From assembly GCA_964586315.1 (NCBI GenBank), contig CAZPHE010000022.1:1-31370 (forward strand): 31,370 bases of DNA, in the 5' to 3' direction. A program made the position numbers and the translations under genes. Positions within the stretch are counted from its first letter, which is position 1. Each line of letters opens with the position of its first letter. The notes beneath the pieces are model-generated. The model saw nothing but the letters and a program-made list of their open reading frames with translations, ran no database searches and was not told where the DNA came from. The stretch is from CAZEER01 sp964586315. Lineage in GTDB: Bacteria; Fidelibacterota; Marinisomatia; Marinisomatales; UBA1611. Below, piece after piece: positions 1 through 8,885 of the stretch.

Positions 1-18
1 TTGTCACACAAACGATCT

Positions 19-51
19 AAAAAAGGGCTCGGGTTACCGGGCCCTTTTTTT
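19..51 (+). terminator. Rho-independent terminator of an upstream gene
   Basis: A-rich left arm followed by a GC-rich stem (left arm 19-32, loop GTTA 33-36, right arm 37-50) and a T run to 51. All 14 positions pair if one T-G wobble (29 with 40) is allowed. The T run follows the stem directly, so it terminates transcription running left to right from a gene outside the window. It separates that gene from the peptidase starting at 116. Confidence 0.9.
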
Positions 52-115
52 ATGATCTAAATTTGTTTAGTAAGTTTAAATTACTTTTCTATATTTGAAT
101 GATTTTGAGGTAATA

Positions 116-2578
116 ATGAGGTATATACTTTTAGTAGGTTTGTTATCGTTTTTATCTGCGGCTAACGATAAGGCACCATTTAACAGGACAAGGGATAGAG
201 AAATAGATGTACAACATATTAAAATTGATGTGTCTGTAGATATAGCGTCTGGTTCTGTATATGGAAATGTAATTCATACAATATCTCCTTTAAGTTCATC
301 TTTGAATTCTTTTAGTTTAGATGCGGATGATATGATTATTAGAAGGGTTAGGATAGATAATAATGATATAGGATTTAAACATTCAGGTGGTAAGATCTTC
401 ATTAATTTAATGAGATCTATAGGTTGGGAAGATACGATTAATGTTAAAATAGATTATTCTGCTAAGCCATTATTGGGTACATTTTTTATTAAACCAGATG
501 ATATATATCCTGATAAGCCCTGGCAGGCCTGGACTCAAGGAGAAGAGACGGATAATCATCATTGGGTACCTCTTTATGATTACCCAAATGATCGGTCTAC
601 TTTTGAAACTATACTTACGGTAGATCAGAAATTTAAAGCTGTTTCAAATGGTGAACTTGTTTCAATAAAAACAAATAAAGACGGTACACATACCTGGCAC
701 TGGCGTGAAAATCATCCCATGGTGTCCTACTTAATTTCTTATGTTGTAGGAGAATATGAAAAAGTAGAAGACTCATATAATAATATACCTGTGAATTATT
801 GGGTCTATAAAGAAAATAAGAGCGAAACCAAACGGTCTTTTGGTCTTACAACAGATATGATGAAATATTTTAATAGGGTTACGGGTGTAGATTATCCGTA
901 TGAAAAATATGATCAGATCATTGTTGATGATTTTATGTTTGGAGGTATGGAAAATATTACACTTACGCATAATACAGATCGCACGATGCATGACGAATTT
1001 GCAGCACCAGATGTAAGTAGTGTCGGTTTAGTTGGTCACGAACTTGCTCATCAGTGGTATGGAGATTTGATCACAACGAGAAACTGGGCGAATATTTGGT
1101 TAAATGAAGGTTTTGCTACTTTTTTTTCCAGGAAGTACCGTGAGCATAAGTTTGGATATAATGAAGGTGAATATATTCGTTTAGGAGAAATACGGAGTTA
1201 CTTTGGATCTAATAAGAAATGGAGACGTCCTACAGTTCATGATCAATATTTTGTACCTATGGATCTTTTTGATGGACATGTATATGCAAAAGGAAGTCTT
1301 ATTCTGAGTATGATGAAGGATGTCCTTGGAGATGATCCTTTTTGGAAGGCTATACAATATTACACAGAATTTTATAAATATAAGTGTGTTGAAACACAGG
1401 ATTTAAAAAGATCTATTGAAGAAATAACAGGACAAAATTTAGATTGGTTTTTTAAGCAATGGGTTTATGAACCTGGTTATCCAGAATATGATGTCAAGTG
1501 GATCTACAATCAGAGAAATCGATCTGTTCAATTAAGAGTTAAACAAAACCAACATGGTAATTTATTTAAAATGCCTGTAAAAGTTAGAATTGATGATATA
1601 GTTCATACGATTTGGATAGAAGATAAAGAATTATTACATGAGATTCCTGCTCAAGTACGTCCGGAACTTGTGATTTTCAATGCAGGTATGAGCATTCCAT
1701 GTGAATTAAAATTTAATAAGTCGATATCAGAATGGATATTACAATTGGAAAAAGGACCACATATATTAGATAGAATCGCAGCCATTAATGTGTTAAAAAA
1801 GAAGAAAGGACGTCGAAATGTAGAATTAGCACTTTTGAAGTCTGCACAATCTGATCCTTTCTGGGGAGTGCGTTATGAAGCTGTTAATGGATTTGCTGCT
1901 CTAAAATCAAAAAGATATGCTAAAGATTTAATGGAATTATCAAATAATCAGGATAACAGGGTTCGCAGGGCTATTTGGCGAGCACTAAAAAATTATAAAG
2001 ATGATGAAAATGTAAGTTTGTTTTTACAAAATATTATTGAAACAGATAAAAAGTATTATAGCGTTAGTGATGCGTTTAAAGCACTAGTAGTAGTAGATAC
2101 GGCGGCATCAAGACAAAAGGTTGAAAACTTACTCAATACTGATTCTCACACAGATGTAATTCGTAAGGCAGCTATTTCTTATTTTGGTAGTGTTAAAAAT
2201 GATAAAAACTATAAACGATTAAAAAAATTGGTGCAATATGGTGGTACGACATGGGATGCACGACCTGAAGCAGTAAATCAGTTAAGTAAATATGCCAAAG
2301 AAAAACCAGAAACTCTGGATTTATTTGTAGAGCTTTTAGATGATAAATCTCGGGATATTCGCAGAAATTCAATCAGAGCACTAGGGCGCTATGGAAATAA
2401 AAAGCATTTAGGAGCATTAGATGATGTTTTAGCAACGGATCCTATTCTTGATAGAGATGTTCGAACATCTAAAAATAATATCTTAAATCCTCCAAAAAAA
2501 CCTGCGAAAAAAGGTGTAGAAAAAGAATTGAAAGAAGCAAATGAAAAACTGGAAAATATAAGAAAGATTTTAAATTAA
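116..2578 (+). CDS. Exported M1 family zinc aminopeptidase with C-terminal HEAT-like repeats
   Basis: Zinc aminopeptidase of the M1 (gluzincin) family, removing N-terminal residues from peptides, probably in the periplasm. Numbered from the ATG at 116, the exopeptidase motif GGMEN lies at about 276-280. The zinc site is HELAH at 308-312, with the third ligand E331 in WLNEG, the canonical HEXXH-X18-E spacing. The transition-state tyrosine is in YAKGS near 390. The catalytic part ends near 540. The region after about 555 is helical and repetitive, with units such as DPFWGVRYEAV, NRVRRAIWRAL and RDIRRNSIRALGRYG, which look like HEAT repeats. The tail is charged and probably coiled. The ATG at 116 is preferred over a TTG at 95: GAGG sits at 107-110, and the product then begins with a clean signal peptide ending near LSA. 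It overlaps the next gene by one base. Confidence 0.9.
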   Translation: MRYILLVGLLSFLSAANDKAPFNRTRDREIDVQHIKIDVSVDIASGSVYGNVIHTISPLSSSLNSFSLDADDMIIRRVRIDNNDIGFKHSGGKIFINLMRSIGWEDTINVKIDYSAKPLLGTFFIKPDDIYPDKPWQAWTQGEETDNHHWVPLYDYPNDRSTFETILTVDQKFKAVSNGELVSIKTNKDGTHTWHWRENHPMVSYLISYVVGEYEKVEDSYNNIPVNYWVYKENKSETKRSFGLTTDMMKYFNRVTGVDYPYEKYDQIIVDDFMFGGMENITLTHNTDRTMHDEFAAPDVSSVGLVGHELAHQWYGDLITTRNWANIWLNEGFATFFSRKYREHKFGYNEGEYIRLGEIRSYFGSNKKWRRPTVHDQYFVPMDLFDGHVYAKGSLILSMMKDVLGDDPFWKAIQYYTEFYKYKCVETQDLKRSIEEITGQNLDWFFKQWVYEPGYPEYDVKWIYNQRNRSVQLRVKQNQHGNLFKMPVKVRIDDIVHTIWIEDKELLHEIPAQVRPELVIFNAGMSIPCELKFNKSISEWILQLEKGPHILDRIAAINVLKKKKGRRNVELALLKSAQSDPFWGVRYEAVNGFAALKSKRYAKDLMELSNNQDNRVRRAIWRALKNYKDDENVSLFLQNIIETDKKYYSVSDAFKALVVVDTAASRQKVENLLNTDSHTDVIRKAAISYFGSVKNDKNYKRLKKLVQYGGTTWDARPEAVNQLSKYAKEKPETLDLFVELLDDKSRDIRRNSIRALGRYGNKKHLGALDDVLATDPILDRDVRTSKNNILNPPKKPAKKGVEKELKEANEKLENIRKILN

Positions 2579-3087
2579 TGAATTTTTGTTGGTCAGTTTG
2601 GCTGGTACCACATCCCAAAAAAAAATCTAAATATCAAGAGTTAATTAATTTGTTTTGTAACAGGTATGGATCACCTATTTTTAATCCTCATGTTACTTTA
2701 TACGGTCGGCTAAGTATTGATCCTGAATCAACATTTCCATTTTTTGATAAATTAATCACAGACTATCAAAATTTTAATTTAAATCCAAAAAAATTGAAAT
2801 TAGATACTCCTCCTTGGAAATCTTTAATTATAACATTCAATGAAAACACCCTGCTTAATGAATTTCAAAAAGAGATTAATTATACATTAAAGGGGTCTCA
2901 TGAATATATTTTTGAACCTCATTTAAGTCTAGCATATGGTAATTTTAAATGTAATCAAGATGATTTTGATTTAATTTCTTTAGATGAAAGTATATGTTTT
3001 TCAGATGTAGCTTTGGTGATGACTCCTGATCAAATTCAAGAGTGGAAAATAATAAAAACCTTCAAATTAAATAAAAGTGAAAAATGA
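2578..3087 (+). CDS. 2H phosphoesterase superfamily protein (cyclic phosphodiesterase / 2'-5' RNA ligase-like)
   Basis: Small cytoplasmic protein of 169 residues with the two signature motifs of the 2H phosphoesterase fold: HVT at 38-40 (PHVTLYG) and HLS at 115-117 (PHLSLAYG). In this superfamily the two histidines act as general acid and base on cyclic or 2'-5' phosphodiesters. The N-terminal pattern (WSVWLVP, then SPIFNPHVTL) most resembles the cyclic phosphodiesterase branch. The ATG overlaps the stop of the M1 peptidase (TAATG), and its own stop overlaps the ATG of the next gene by four bases, so all three are probably translated from one message. The substrate cannot be told from sequence. 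Confidence 0.8.
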   Translation: MNFCWSVWLVPHPKKKSKYQELINLFCNRYGSPIFNPHVTLYGRLSIDPESTFPFFDKLITDYQNFNLNPKKLKLDTPPWKSLIITFNENTLLNEFQKEINYTLKGSHEYIFEPHLSLAYGNFKCNQDDFDLISLDESICFSDVALVMTPDQIQEWKIIKTFKLNKSEK

Positions 3088-3614
3088 AGAATCCCTATCT
3101 TGTAATTATTGATGTCCAAGAAAAATTGTATCCAGTTATGCATGATCATGAAACACTATTAAATAATCTTTGTAAACTTGTAAAAGGTTTCCATTTATTT
3201 GAATTACCAATCTTAATTACAGAGCAAGCTCCCCATAAATTAGGAGAAACAATTGATTCTATAAGTAATTTATTCATTGATTTTGATCCAATCATAAAAT
3301 CATCCTTTTCATGTGCAGGAGACCCAGATTTTATAAAAAAATCCAGTAATTTATCTGCAGATGGAATTGTTTTAGCAGGGATAGAGACTCATGTCTGTAT
3401 CTATCAGACTGAACGAGATTTAATCCGTAGAGGTCATCATGTTGAAGTTGTAACTGATGCTGTTAGATCTCGTGATCCAATTAATCATAACATAGCTTTG
3501 GATCGTATACGAAATAATGGTGGGTTTTTAACAACTGTAGAAATGATCTTGTTTAATATTCAAGAAAATGCAAAAGGTGACAGATTTAGAGAATTAGTTA
3601 AAATTGTTAAATAA
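3084..3614 (+). CDS. Isochorismatase-family cysteine hydrolase
   Basis: Cysteine hydrolase of 176 residues with the isochorismatase-like Rossmann fold. The catalytic triad is visible as D10 in VIIDVQ, K72 in PIIKSSFSC and C105 in GIETHVC. The family usually hydrolyses amides or enol ethers (nicotinamidase, carbamoylsarcosine amidase, isochorismatase) or acts as YcaC-like proteins of unknown substrate. The short length and compact form resemble the YcaC/ycaC-related group (isochorismatase domain proteins) more than nicotinamidases, since I do not see the nicotinamidase metal-site histidines. ATGA overlap with the preceding 2H phosphoesterase indicates co-translation. Substrate unknown. Confidence 0.85.
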   Translation: MKNPYLVIIDVQEKLYPVMHDHETLLNNLCKLVKGFHLFELPILITEQAPHKLGETIDSISNLFIDFDPIIKSSFSCAGDPDFIKKSSNLSADGIVLAGIETHVCIYQTERDLIRRGHHVEVVTDAVRSRDPINHNIALDRIRNNGGFLTTVEMILFNIQENAKGDRFRELVKIVK

Positions 3615-3646
3615 TAAATAATAATTATTAACAAAAAGGATATAAT

Positions 3647-3991
3647 ATGAAGAATTTAGTTTTGATTTTTAATATATTAATATTTTTTATTTTTTTTTCC
3701 TGTAATGGGAAAGTAGAAAATATCGTAGTGAATACCCCAACTATACAATGTGGAATGTGTCAAAAAACGATTGAAATTGGTTTGGGAAAGATATCAGGAA
3801 TCTCTGGTTCAAAAGTTGATCTTGAGACTAAAACAACAGCCGTAACTTTTAATCCAGAAAAAACTAATTTAGTTACAATTGAAAAAACTATTTCCGAGTT
3901 AGGTTATCAGGCGAATGAAATAAAGGCTGATGATAAAGCATATAAGGATCTACCTGCCTGTTGTAAAATAGGTGGTATGGATAAGAAATGA
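3647..3991 (+). CDS. Small lipoprotein with heavy-metal-associated (HMA) domain
   Basis: A 114-residue protein. The N-terminus is a hydrophobic signal ending in FFSC (C19), a loose lipobox, so it is probably lipid-anchored. Residues 24-97 read as an HMA/MerP-like ferredoxin fold. The metal site is CGMC (C35, C38), in the usual position after the first strand, followed by the expected pattern GLGKISGISGSKVDLE, FNPEKTN and ISELGYQA. It departs from the standard GMxCxxC by having only two residues between cysteines and C before GM. A vicinal pair C105-C106 near the C-terminus could add ligands. A good Shine-Dalgarno (AAGGA, 3636-3640) precedes the ATG. Likely role: binding a soft metal such as Cu(I) or Hg(II) at the envelope; the metal is inference. 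Confidence 0.75.
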   Translation: MKNLVLIFNILIFFIFFSCNGKVENIVVNTPTIQCGMCQKTIEIGLGKISGISGSKVDLETKTTAVTFNPEKTNLVTIEKTISELGYQANEIKADDKAYKDLPACCKIGGMDKK

Positions 3992-4073
3992 TCTAGCTTT
4001 AAATGGTTATTCTTATTAAAAAAAATATTTTGATTTTTTATAATTTTTTTTATTTTTTCTATAAATATAAAAA

Positions 4074-4103
4074 TTGCTTTCAAAATCAGTCAAAATGTGT
4101 AAT
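4074..4103 (+). promoter_or_regulatory. Possible sigma70-type promoter for the TPR gene
   Basis: A TTGCTT hexamer (4074-4079) and a TGTAAT hexamer (4098-4103), separated by 18 bases, lie 30 bases before the ATG at 4133 in a 141-base AT-rich gap after the HMA lipoprotein. The match is fair, but such hexamers occur by chance in DNA this AT-rich, so this is only a candidate. Confidence 0.3.
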
Positions 4104-4132
4104 TTACCTCTTTAATTGAAGAATATGATATT

Positions 4133-5722
4133 ATGAAATTCTTAAAACATATTATTTTGTGTCTAGTTTTGATAGGGGCCATACCTATTTCAGATTTAGG
4201 ATTGGTACATGCAGAATTGGCTGCTGAGCAGAAGAAAAAGAAGAAAAAGAAGAAAAAAAATTCATATATTAAGAAAAAATAAACATATAAAAAATCTTAA
4301 AAGAAAAAAAAGAAAAAGAAAAAGAAGAAAAAGAAAAAGAAGAAAAAATCATCAGATGAGAGCAAAACTGAGGAAGGTGCTCCTGCTAAAGAAGCAATTG
4401 AGTCAGCACCTGCATCAAAAAAGACAACTCGAACCAGTTCTGCATCCTATGCTGATGAATTATTCAATCTAACTGGCGAACTCCAGGCTTCGAATAAGGA
4501 ATTGGCTCGTGCAACAAGATATTTTTATGGAGATGAAGTAAAACAGCAACCAGTTTCTTTAGATTCAAAACCTTATTTTTCAACAGAGGATTTTGAAAAA
4601 GAATCAAAGCTCAATCCTGACAATTTATATATCCAACGTCAACTTGGATTGCACTATGAAGCAAATGGAAACTATGCTGCAGCAAAAGAAGTCTATTTAA
4701 GAGAGGTGGCTAAAAAGCCATATAATCCTGACTCTCATTATTTCTTAGGATCACTTTATGCTAATCTAGGAGAATATCAAAAAGCAAAATATTCATTTGA
4801 GGAAGCATTATATCTTGATCCAAGCCATCAGGCAACAATCGAAGCCATGTCTATGTTTGTTCAAACTAAAGACCAGAGGGAGTTGAGTAGCGGTTTATTA
4901 GATTATTCATCAAATAAACAACCTGATGGTCCAGCTAAAAAAATTACTATGATAAGAGAAGCTATGGCTGCTAATAATTATATAGAAGCCTTAAATATAG
5001 CAGAAGAAGGTTCCGAAAAATATCCTGAACAAAATGGATTTATTCAACTGATTGGTGAAAATCAACTTAAGTTAGGTCGTACGGAAGATGCGAAAAGATC
5101 ATTCCAAAGAGCGATCAAGGTTGGGCCTAAAGATATACAACCACATATTTCTTTAGCAGATTTATATTTTGATCAGGGTAAATATGTTTATGCAGCTCTA
5201 TCCTATAGTGATGCCGTATATCTTGATCCTGATAATAGTGATTTTCGCTATATGCAAGGATTAAGCTATTTTAATGCACATGAATGGGGTAGAACAGCTG
5301 CTTCATGGGAAGACCTTTTACATTATCGCCCTAATGATGCAATTGTTAAAACATTGCTTCCACAAACCTACTATATTTTGGCGGTAGAATATAACCGTTT
5401 AGGTAATCCCACCATGGGTCGTCAGGCGTTTAAGAATGCACTATCAGTTAATAATAATCATTCTATTTGGCTACCTGGAGCGATGGGTGTTTTAGGTAAA
5501 TATTATCGTGAAAAGAATATGTACAATGAATCCCTTATTGCTTTTCAAGAAGTTCTTGAGCTCACTCCAAACAATGCCGATGCATATATGGGAATGGGTA
5601 TCACTTATTGGGAAATGGATGAAAAACAATTGGCCCGTGCTTCTTGGGAGAGAAGTCTAGAGATAAAGCCAGATAATAATGAATCAAAAGGTTGGCTTAT
5701 ATTATCTTTGCAGGGCTCCTAA
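4133..5722 (+). CDS. Exported TPR-repeat protein with lysine-rich linker; reading frame broken within the linker
   Basis: The frame opened by the ATG at 4133 encodes a signal peptide (MKFLKHIILCLVLIGA, then VHAELAAEQ) that runs into poly-lysine and meets TAA at 4280-4282, with another TAA at 4298-4300. From 4301 the same frame is open again: more poly-lysine, an acidic/Ser/Thr linker (SSDESKTEEGAPA, residues before 4445), then YADELFNLTGELQ and about ten TPR-like units to 5722 (for example NPDNLYIQRQLGLHYEANGN, YFLGSLYANLGEYQKA, YMGMGITYWEMDEKQLARA). There is no ATG in the reopened frame before the TPRs; the first plausible start is a TTG at 4502. Between about 4253 and 4310 a different frame is open, so two compensating one-base slips in A runs would join everything into one protein. 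Probable role: periplasmic or envelope TPR scaffold. Either a sequencing error, slippage or a genuine lesion. Confidence 0.7.
4231..4348 (+). repeat. AAG/AAA low-complexity tract encoding poly-lysine
   Basis: Two purine-only stretches (about 4231-4260 and 4299-4348) made of AAG and AAA codons, including runs of eight A at 4253-4260 and 4304-4311, flank a short AT-rich island with in-frame stops. These are slippery for polymerases, for RNA polymerase and for sequencing chemistry, and they mark the place where the TPR gene changes frame. Confidence 0.85.
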
Positions 5723-5785
5723 ATTTTTTTTATTACTACTTTTAAAAAATTTAATTCTGAAACCACACTTTACTCTTTATTATTA

Positions 5786-6907
5786 ATGGTCCGCATTATA
5801 TTTATTGCGGTTTTTCTTTCTTCTATTGTTTTTAATCAAAACTATTATAGAGGAGATTCATTAATCCAAAAAGGTGTTTATGCATTTTATAATTATGAAT
5901 TTGATGAAGCAGTAACCATATTGGATAAAGCAAGAAAAGAGTTCCCAGAACATCCAGGTGTGCATTTAATCTGGGTTGCTTCCCTTTGGGTTCAATCTCA
6001 AGCATATAATTCTACAGAAGAAACGTATAGTACACTTGAGAGTGGTTTAACAAAAATTTATCCAATATATAAAGAATTAGTATTAAAATATGAATATGAC
6101 CCTAATTATAGGTTATATCAAGGATCAGCAGTAGGGTTAACTGCTAGAGTGACTCTTGGAAGAAAACAATGGTTAAAGACTTTATTTTGGTCCTATAAAG
6201 GGTTTTCGATTATTGATGATGTCGCAAATAATTATCCTAATATTTATGATGCACAGTTACCTATAGGAATTGTTGAATATTATGCTGGTATTAGCAATAT
6301 TATATTAAAGTGGGCAGTAAAAATTTATGGTTTAGAGGCATCTAAAAGATCTGGTTTAGAAAAAATTTTAATAGCAGCAGATAAGGGTCAATGGTCTTGG
6401 ATTGAGGCAAAGTCCATATTATGCAATCTCTATCTTTGGGTAGAAAATGACCCTCTGTTATCTCTTGAACATTCAAAGGATCTTGTAGAACAATTTCCAA
6501 AAAATTATTATTTTAATCTTTTATATTTTGAATCAATGATTCGAAATAAAAATATAGCCCAGTCATTATTAGTTTTGGAAAATATGGAAGATATCTTAAA
6601 TAATCTAACAATTAGACAAAAGGAATGGTATTCATCTTATCAATATTATGCAAAAGCACTATTTAGTTTTTATCAAGAAGATTATCTCAAAGTACTAGAA
6701 TCTATTGATCCTGCAATTAATAATTATTCTGGAGAGCTTGATATTGTTCTAGGAAATTCATATTTATTACAAGGTATGGCAAATGATAAATTATATAGAA
6801 GGGATGAAGCTCGAAATAGTTATAATCATTGTATCGCCTTAGACAACTTCTCTAGTTCTATCAAATTAGCCAAAAAATATTTAAATCAGCCATATTCAGG
6901 AAACTGA
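5786..6907 (+). CDS. Exported tetratricopeptide-like protein of unknown function
   Basis: A 373-residue, probably exported protein. The N-terminus MVRIIFIAVFLSSIVFNQ is a signal peptide. The body is almost all helical with TPR-like units: LIQKGVYAFYNYEFDEAVTIL (about 26-46), ARKEFPEHPGVHLIW, SKDLVEQFPKNYYFNLLYFES, and near the end GNSYLLQGMANDKLYRRDEARNSY. The central part (about 110-210), rich in Trp and Tyr (RKQWLKTLFWSYKG, IVEYYAGISNIILKWAVKIYG), is less TPR-like and has hydrophobic segments that could pack in a superhelix. I do not recognise a specific family. It follows the other TPR gene with a 63-base gap and overlaps ispG by one base (TGATG), suggesting transcription with ispG, though a functional link is not obvious. 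Confidence 0.7.
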   Translation: MVRIIFIAVFLSSIVFNQNYYRGDSLIQKGVYAFYNYEFDEAVTILDKARKEFPEHPGVHLIWVASLWVQSQAYNSTEETYSTLESGLTKIYPIYKELVLKYEYDPNYRLYQGSAVGLTARVTLGRKQWLKTLFWSYKGFSIIDDVANNYPNIYDAQLPIGIVEYYAGISNIILKWAVKIYGLEASKRSGLEKILIAADKGQWSWIEAKSILCNLYLWVENDPLLSLEHSKDLVEQFPKNYYFNLLYFESMIRNKNIAQSLLVLENMEDILNNLTIRQKEWYSSYQYYAKALFSFYQEDYLKVLESIDPAINNYSGELDIVLGNSYLLQGMANDKLYRRDEARNSYNHCIALDNFSSSIKLAKKYLNQPYSGN

Positions 6908-8811
6908 TGCAGGTCTATTGTCCAAGTATAACACAATATCAAAGATGGGAGACACGTTGTGTAATGGTAGGAGATGTAGGCATAGGAGGGCATAATCCTA
7001 TTCGTATCCAATCTATGACTACAACAGATACTATGGATACAGAAGAAACCATTGCTCAATCCATTAGAATGATAGAAGCGGGTTGTGAAATTGTTCGTAT
7101 TACTACACCAAGTATTAAAGAAGCAAAAAATCTAAAATTTATCAAGGAAGGATTAAGGTCTAAGGGATATAGAATCCCTATAGTAGCTGATATTCATTTC
7201 ACACCCAATGCAGCAGAAATTGCTGCAACTATTGTGGAAAAGGTTCGTATAAATCCTGGCAATTACGCCGATCGTAAAAATTTTCAAACCCATGATTATT
7301 CAAACCAATCTTATAGTGATGAATTAGATCGTATCCAAACTAGTTTTAGACCTTTAGTTCTTATCTGTAAGGAGAATGGTACCGCCATGAGAATTGGAAC
7401 TAACCATGGATCATTATCTGATCGTATCATGAGCCGTTATGGAGACACACCTTTAGGAATGGTAGAATCTGCAATGGAATTTATTCGTATAGCTAATAAT
7501 GAAGGATTCTATGATTTAATTCTATCTATGAAGGCCAGTAACACCCAAGTTATGGTACAGGCCTATAGACTTTTGGTTAAAACAATGACAGATGAAAGCA
7601 TGAATTACCCACTTCATTTAGGTGTTACGGAAGCTGGTGAAGCAGAAGATGGCAGAATTAAATCAGCTGTTGGAATTGGTGCATTGCTTGAAGATGGTCT
7701 AGGAGATACTATCAGGGTATCTCTTACTGAAAAACCAGAAGCAGAGATCCCAGTTGCCAAAATGATTGTAAATCGTTACGAACAAAAAAAAGATATTCTT
7801 ATTGAATTACCAAAAATTAGTATTCTTCCGTATGATCCTTTTTTCCATAAACGGCGTTATTCTAACCAAATCCATAATGTTGGTGGGAATCAGGTTCCTA
7901 TAGTAATCGGCGACTTGTCTTCTAAAAAATCAATTAAGCGTGAAGATTTAGGTCAATTTGGTTATTTATACATACCAGAAAAGGATAAATGGCATATATC
8001 TGATATATCAATAGACTATATATATATTGGAATAAATACAATTCATTTTGAACTTCCTGGTACTTTAACTATTATTCGTGATTATGATGGATTGGACGAT
8101 CAAAACAATAATTATTCGCTGTATTCAATTAAGGAAATAAACCAAATTCCTTCAGATGGTGTATCCTTTTTATCCTGCAAGGATACAGATCCAATTTTTG
8201 ATAAGTTAAAATTATTATCCAACTGCATTGTTATTTTAGATACAGAATATCCGCGAGGTTATATTGCCCAAAGACGTTTTATTATAGAATGTATAAATAA
8301 TGATATATTTAACCCGATAATATTAAAGCGGAACTATCGTAACCTTTCCAAAGAACAATTATTGCTTTTTTCATCTATAGATATTGGAGCACTTCAAATC
8401 GATGGTTTTGGTGATGGTATTTGGATCAATTCAGATCTTAATGGTAGTTTTATAAATGAGACTGCATTTGGTATACTGCAAGCCAGTAGAACTCGTATTT
8501 CAAAGACTGAATATATTTCATGCCCTTCGTGCGGTCGCACATTATTTGATCTCCAAGAAACAACGGCTAAAATTCGTGCACGTACAGACCATTTGAAAGG
8601 AATAAAATTAGGAATTATGGGTTGCATAGTGAATGGTCCAGGGGAAATGGCTGATGCAGATTATGGTTATGTTGGTACGGGTTCAGGGTTAATTTCACTA
8701 TATAAAGGGCAAGAGATTGTGGAAAAAAATATTAAAGAGGATAAAGCAGTTGATGCATTGATCCAATTAATTGATTCAAATGGTGATTGGATAGAACCTA
8801 GTGATGTTTAA
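6907..8811 (+). CDS. ispG: 4-hydroxy-3-methylbut-2-enyl diphosphate synthase, three-domain form
   Basis: IspG (GcpE) converts methylerythritol cyclodiphosphate to HMBPP, the penultimate step of the non-mevalonate isoprenoid pathway, using a [4Fe-4S] cluster. The N-terminal TIM barrel (about 15-290) carries NPIRIQSMTTTDT, VADIHFTPNAA and RINPGNYADR. The C-terminal cluster domain holds CPSCGR (C539, C542) and GCIVNGPGE (C573 and E580), the three cysteine ligands plus the usual glutamate. Between them, about 295-525, is an extra domain absent from the roughly 360-400 residue E. coli/Thermus type. The total of 634 residues matches the long form known from plants, Chlamydia and Bacteroidota. The C-terminal cysteines and the barrel motifs are intact, so it should be active. 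The start overlaps the preceding TPR gene's stop (TGATG). Confidence 0.95.
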   Translation: MQVYCPSITQYQRWETRCVMVGDVGIGGHNPIRIQSMTTTDTMDTEETIAQSIRMIEAGCEIVRITTPSIKEAKNLKFIKEGLRSKGYRIPIVADIHFTPNAAEIAATIVEKVRINPGNYADRKNFQTHDYSNQSYSDELDRIQTSFRPLVLICKENGTAMRIGTNHGSLSDRIMSRYGDTPLGMVESAMEFIRIANNEGFYDLILSMKASNTQVMVQAYRLLVKTMTDESMNYPLHLGVTEAGEAEDGRIKSAVGIGALLEDGLGDTIRVSLTEKPEAEIPVAKMIVNRYEQKKDILIELPKISILPYDPFFHKRRYSNQIHNVGGNQVPIVIGDLSSKKSIKREDLGQFGYLYIPEKDKWHISDISIDYIYIGINTIHFELPGTLTIIRDYDGLDDQNNNYSLYSIKEINQIPSDGVSFLSCKDTDPIFDKLKLLSNCIVILDTEYPRGYIAQRRFIIECINNDIFNPIILKRNYRNLSKEQLLLFSSIDIGALQIDGFGDGIWINSDLNGSFINETAFGILQASRTRISKTEYISCPSCGRTLFDLQETTAKIRARTDHLKGIKLGIMGCIVNGPGEMADADYGYVGTGSGLISLYKGQEIVEKNIKEDKAVDALIQLIDSNGDWIEPSDV

Positions 8812-8885
8812 CATTGTTCATCTATCTTTGAGAATCGTATTATTAGTATCATTAAATCAAGAAAGTTGATAAAAAAGAGATCATT

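Noticed and set aside
4209..4472. An Arg/Lys-rich open frame of 87 codons read as an independent gene
   Set aside because: It is the shifted frame of AAG/AAA repeats; its composition is an artefact, and the signal peptide before it and TPR linker after it lie in the other frame.
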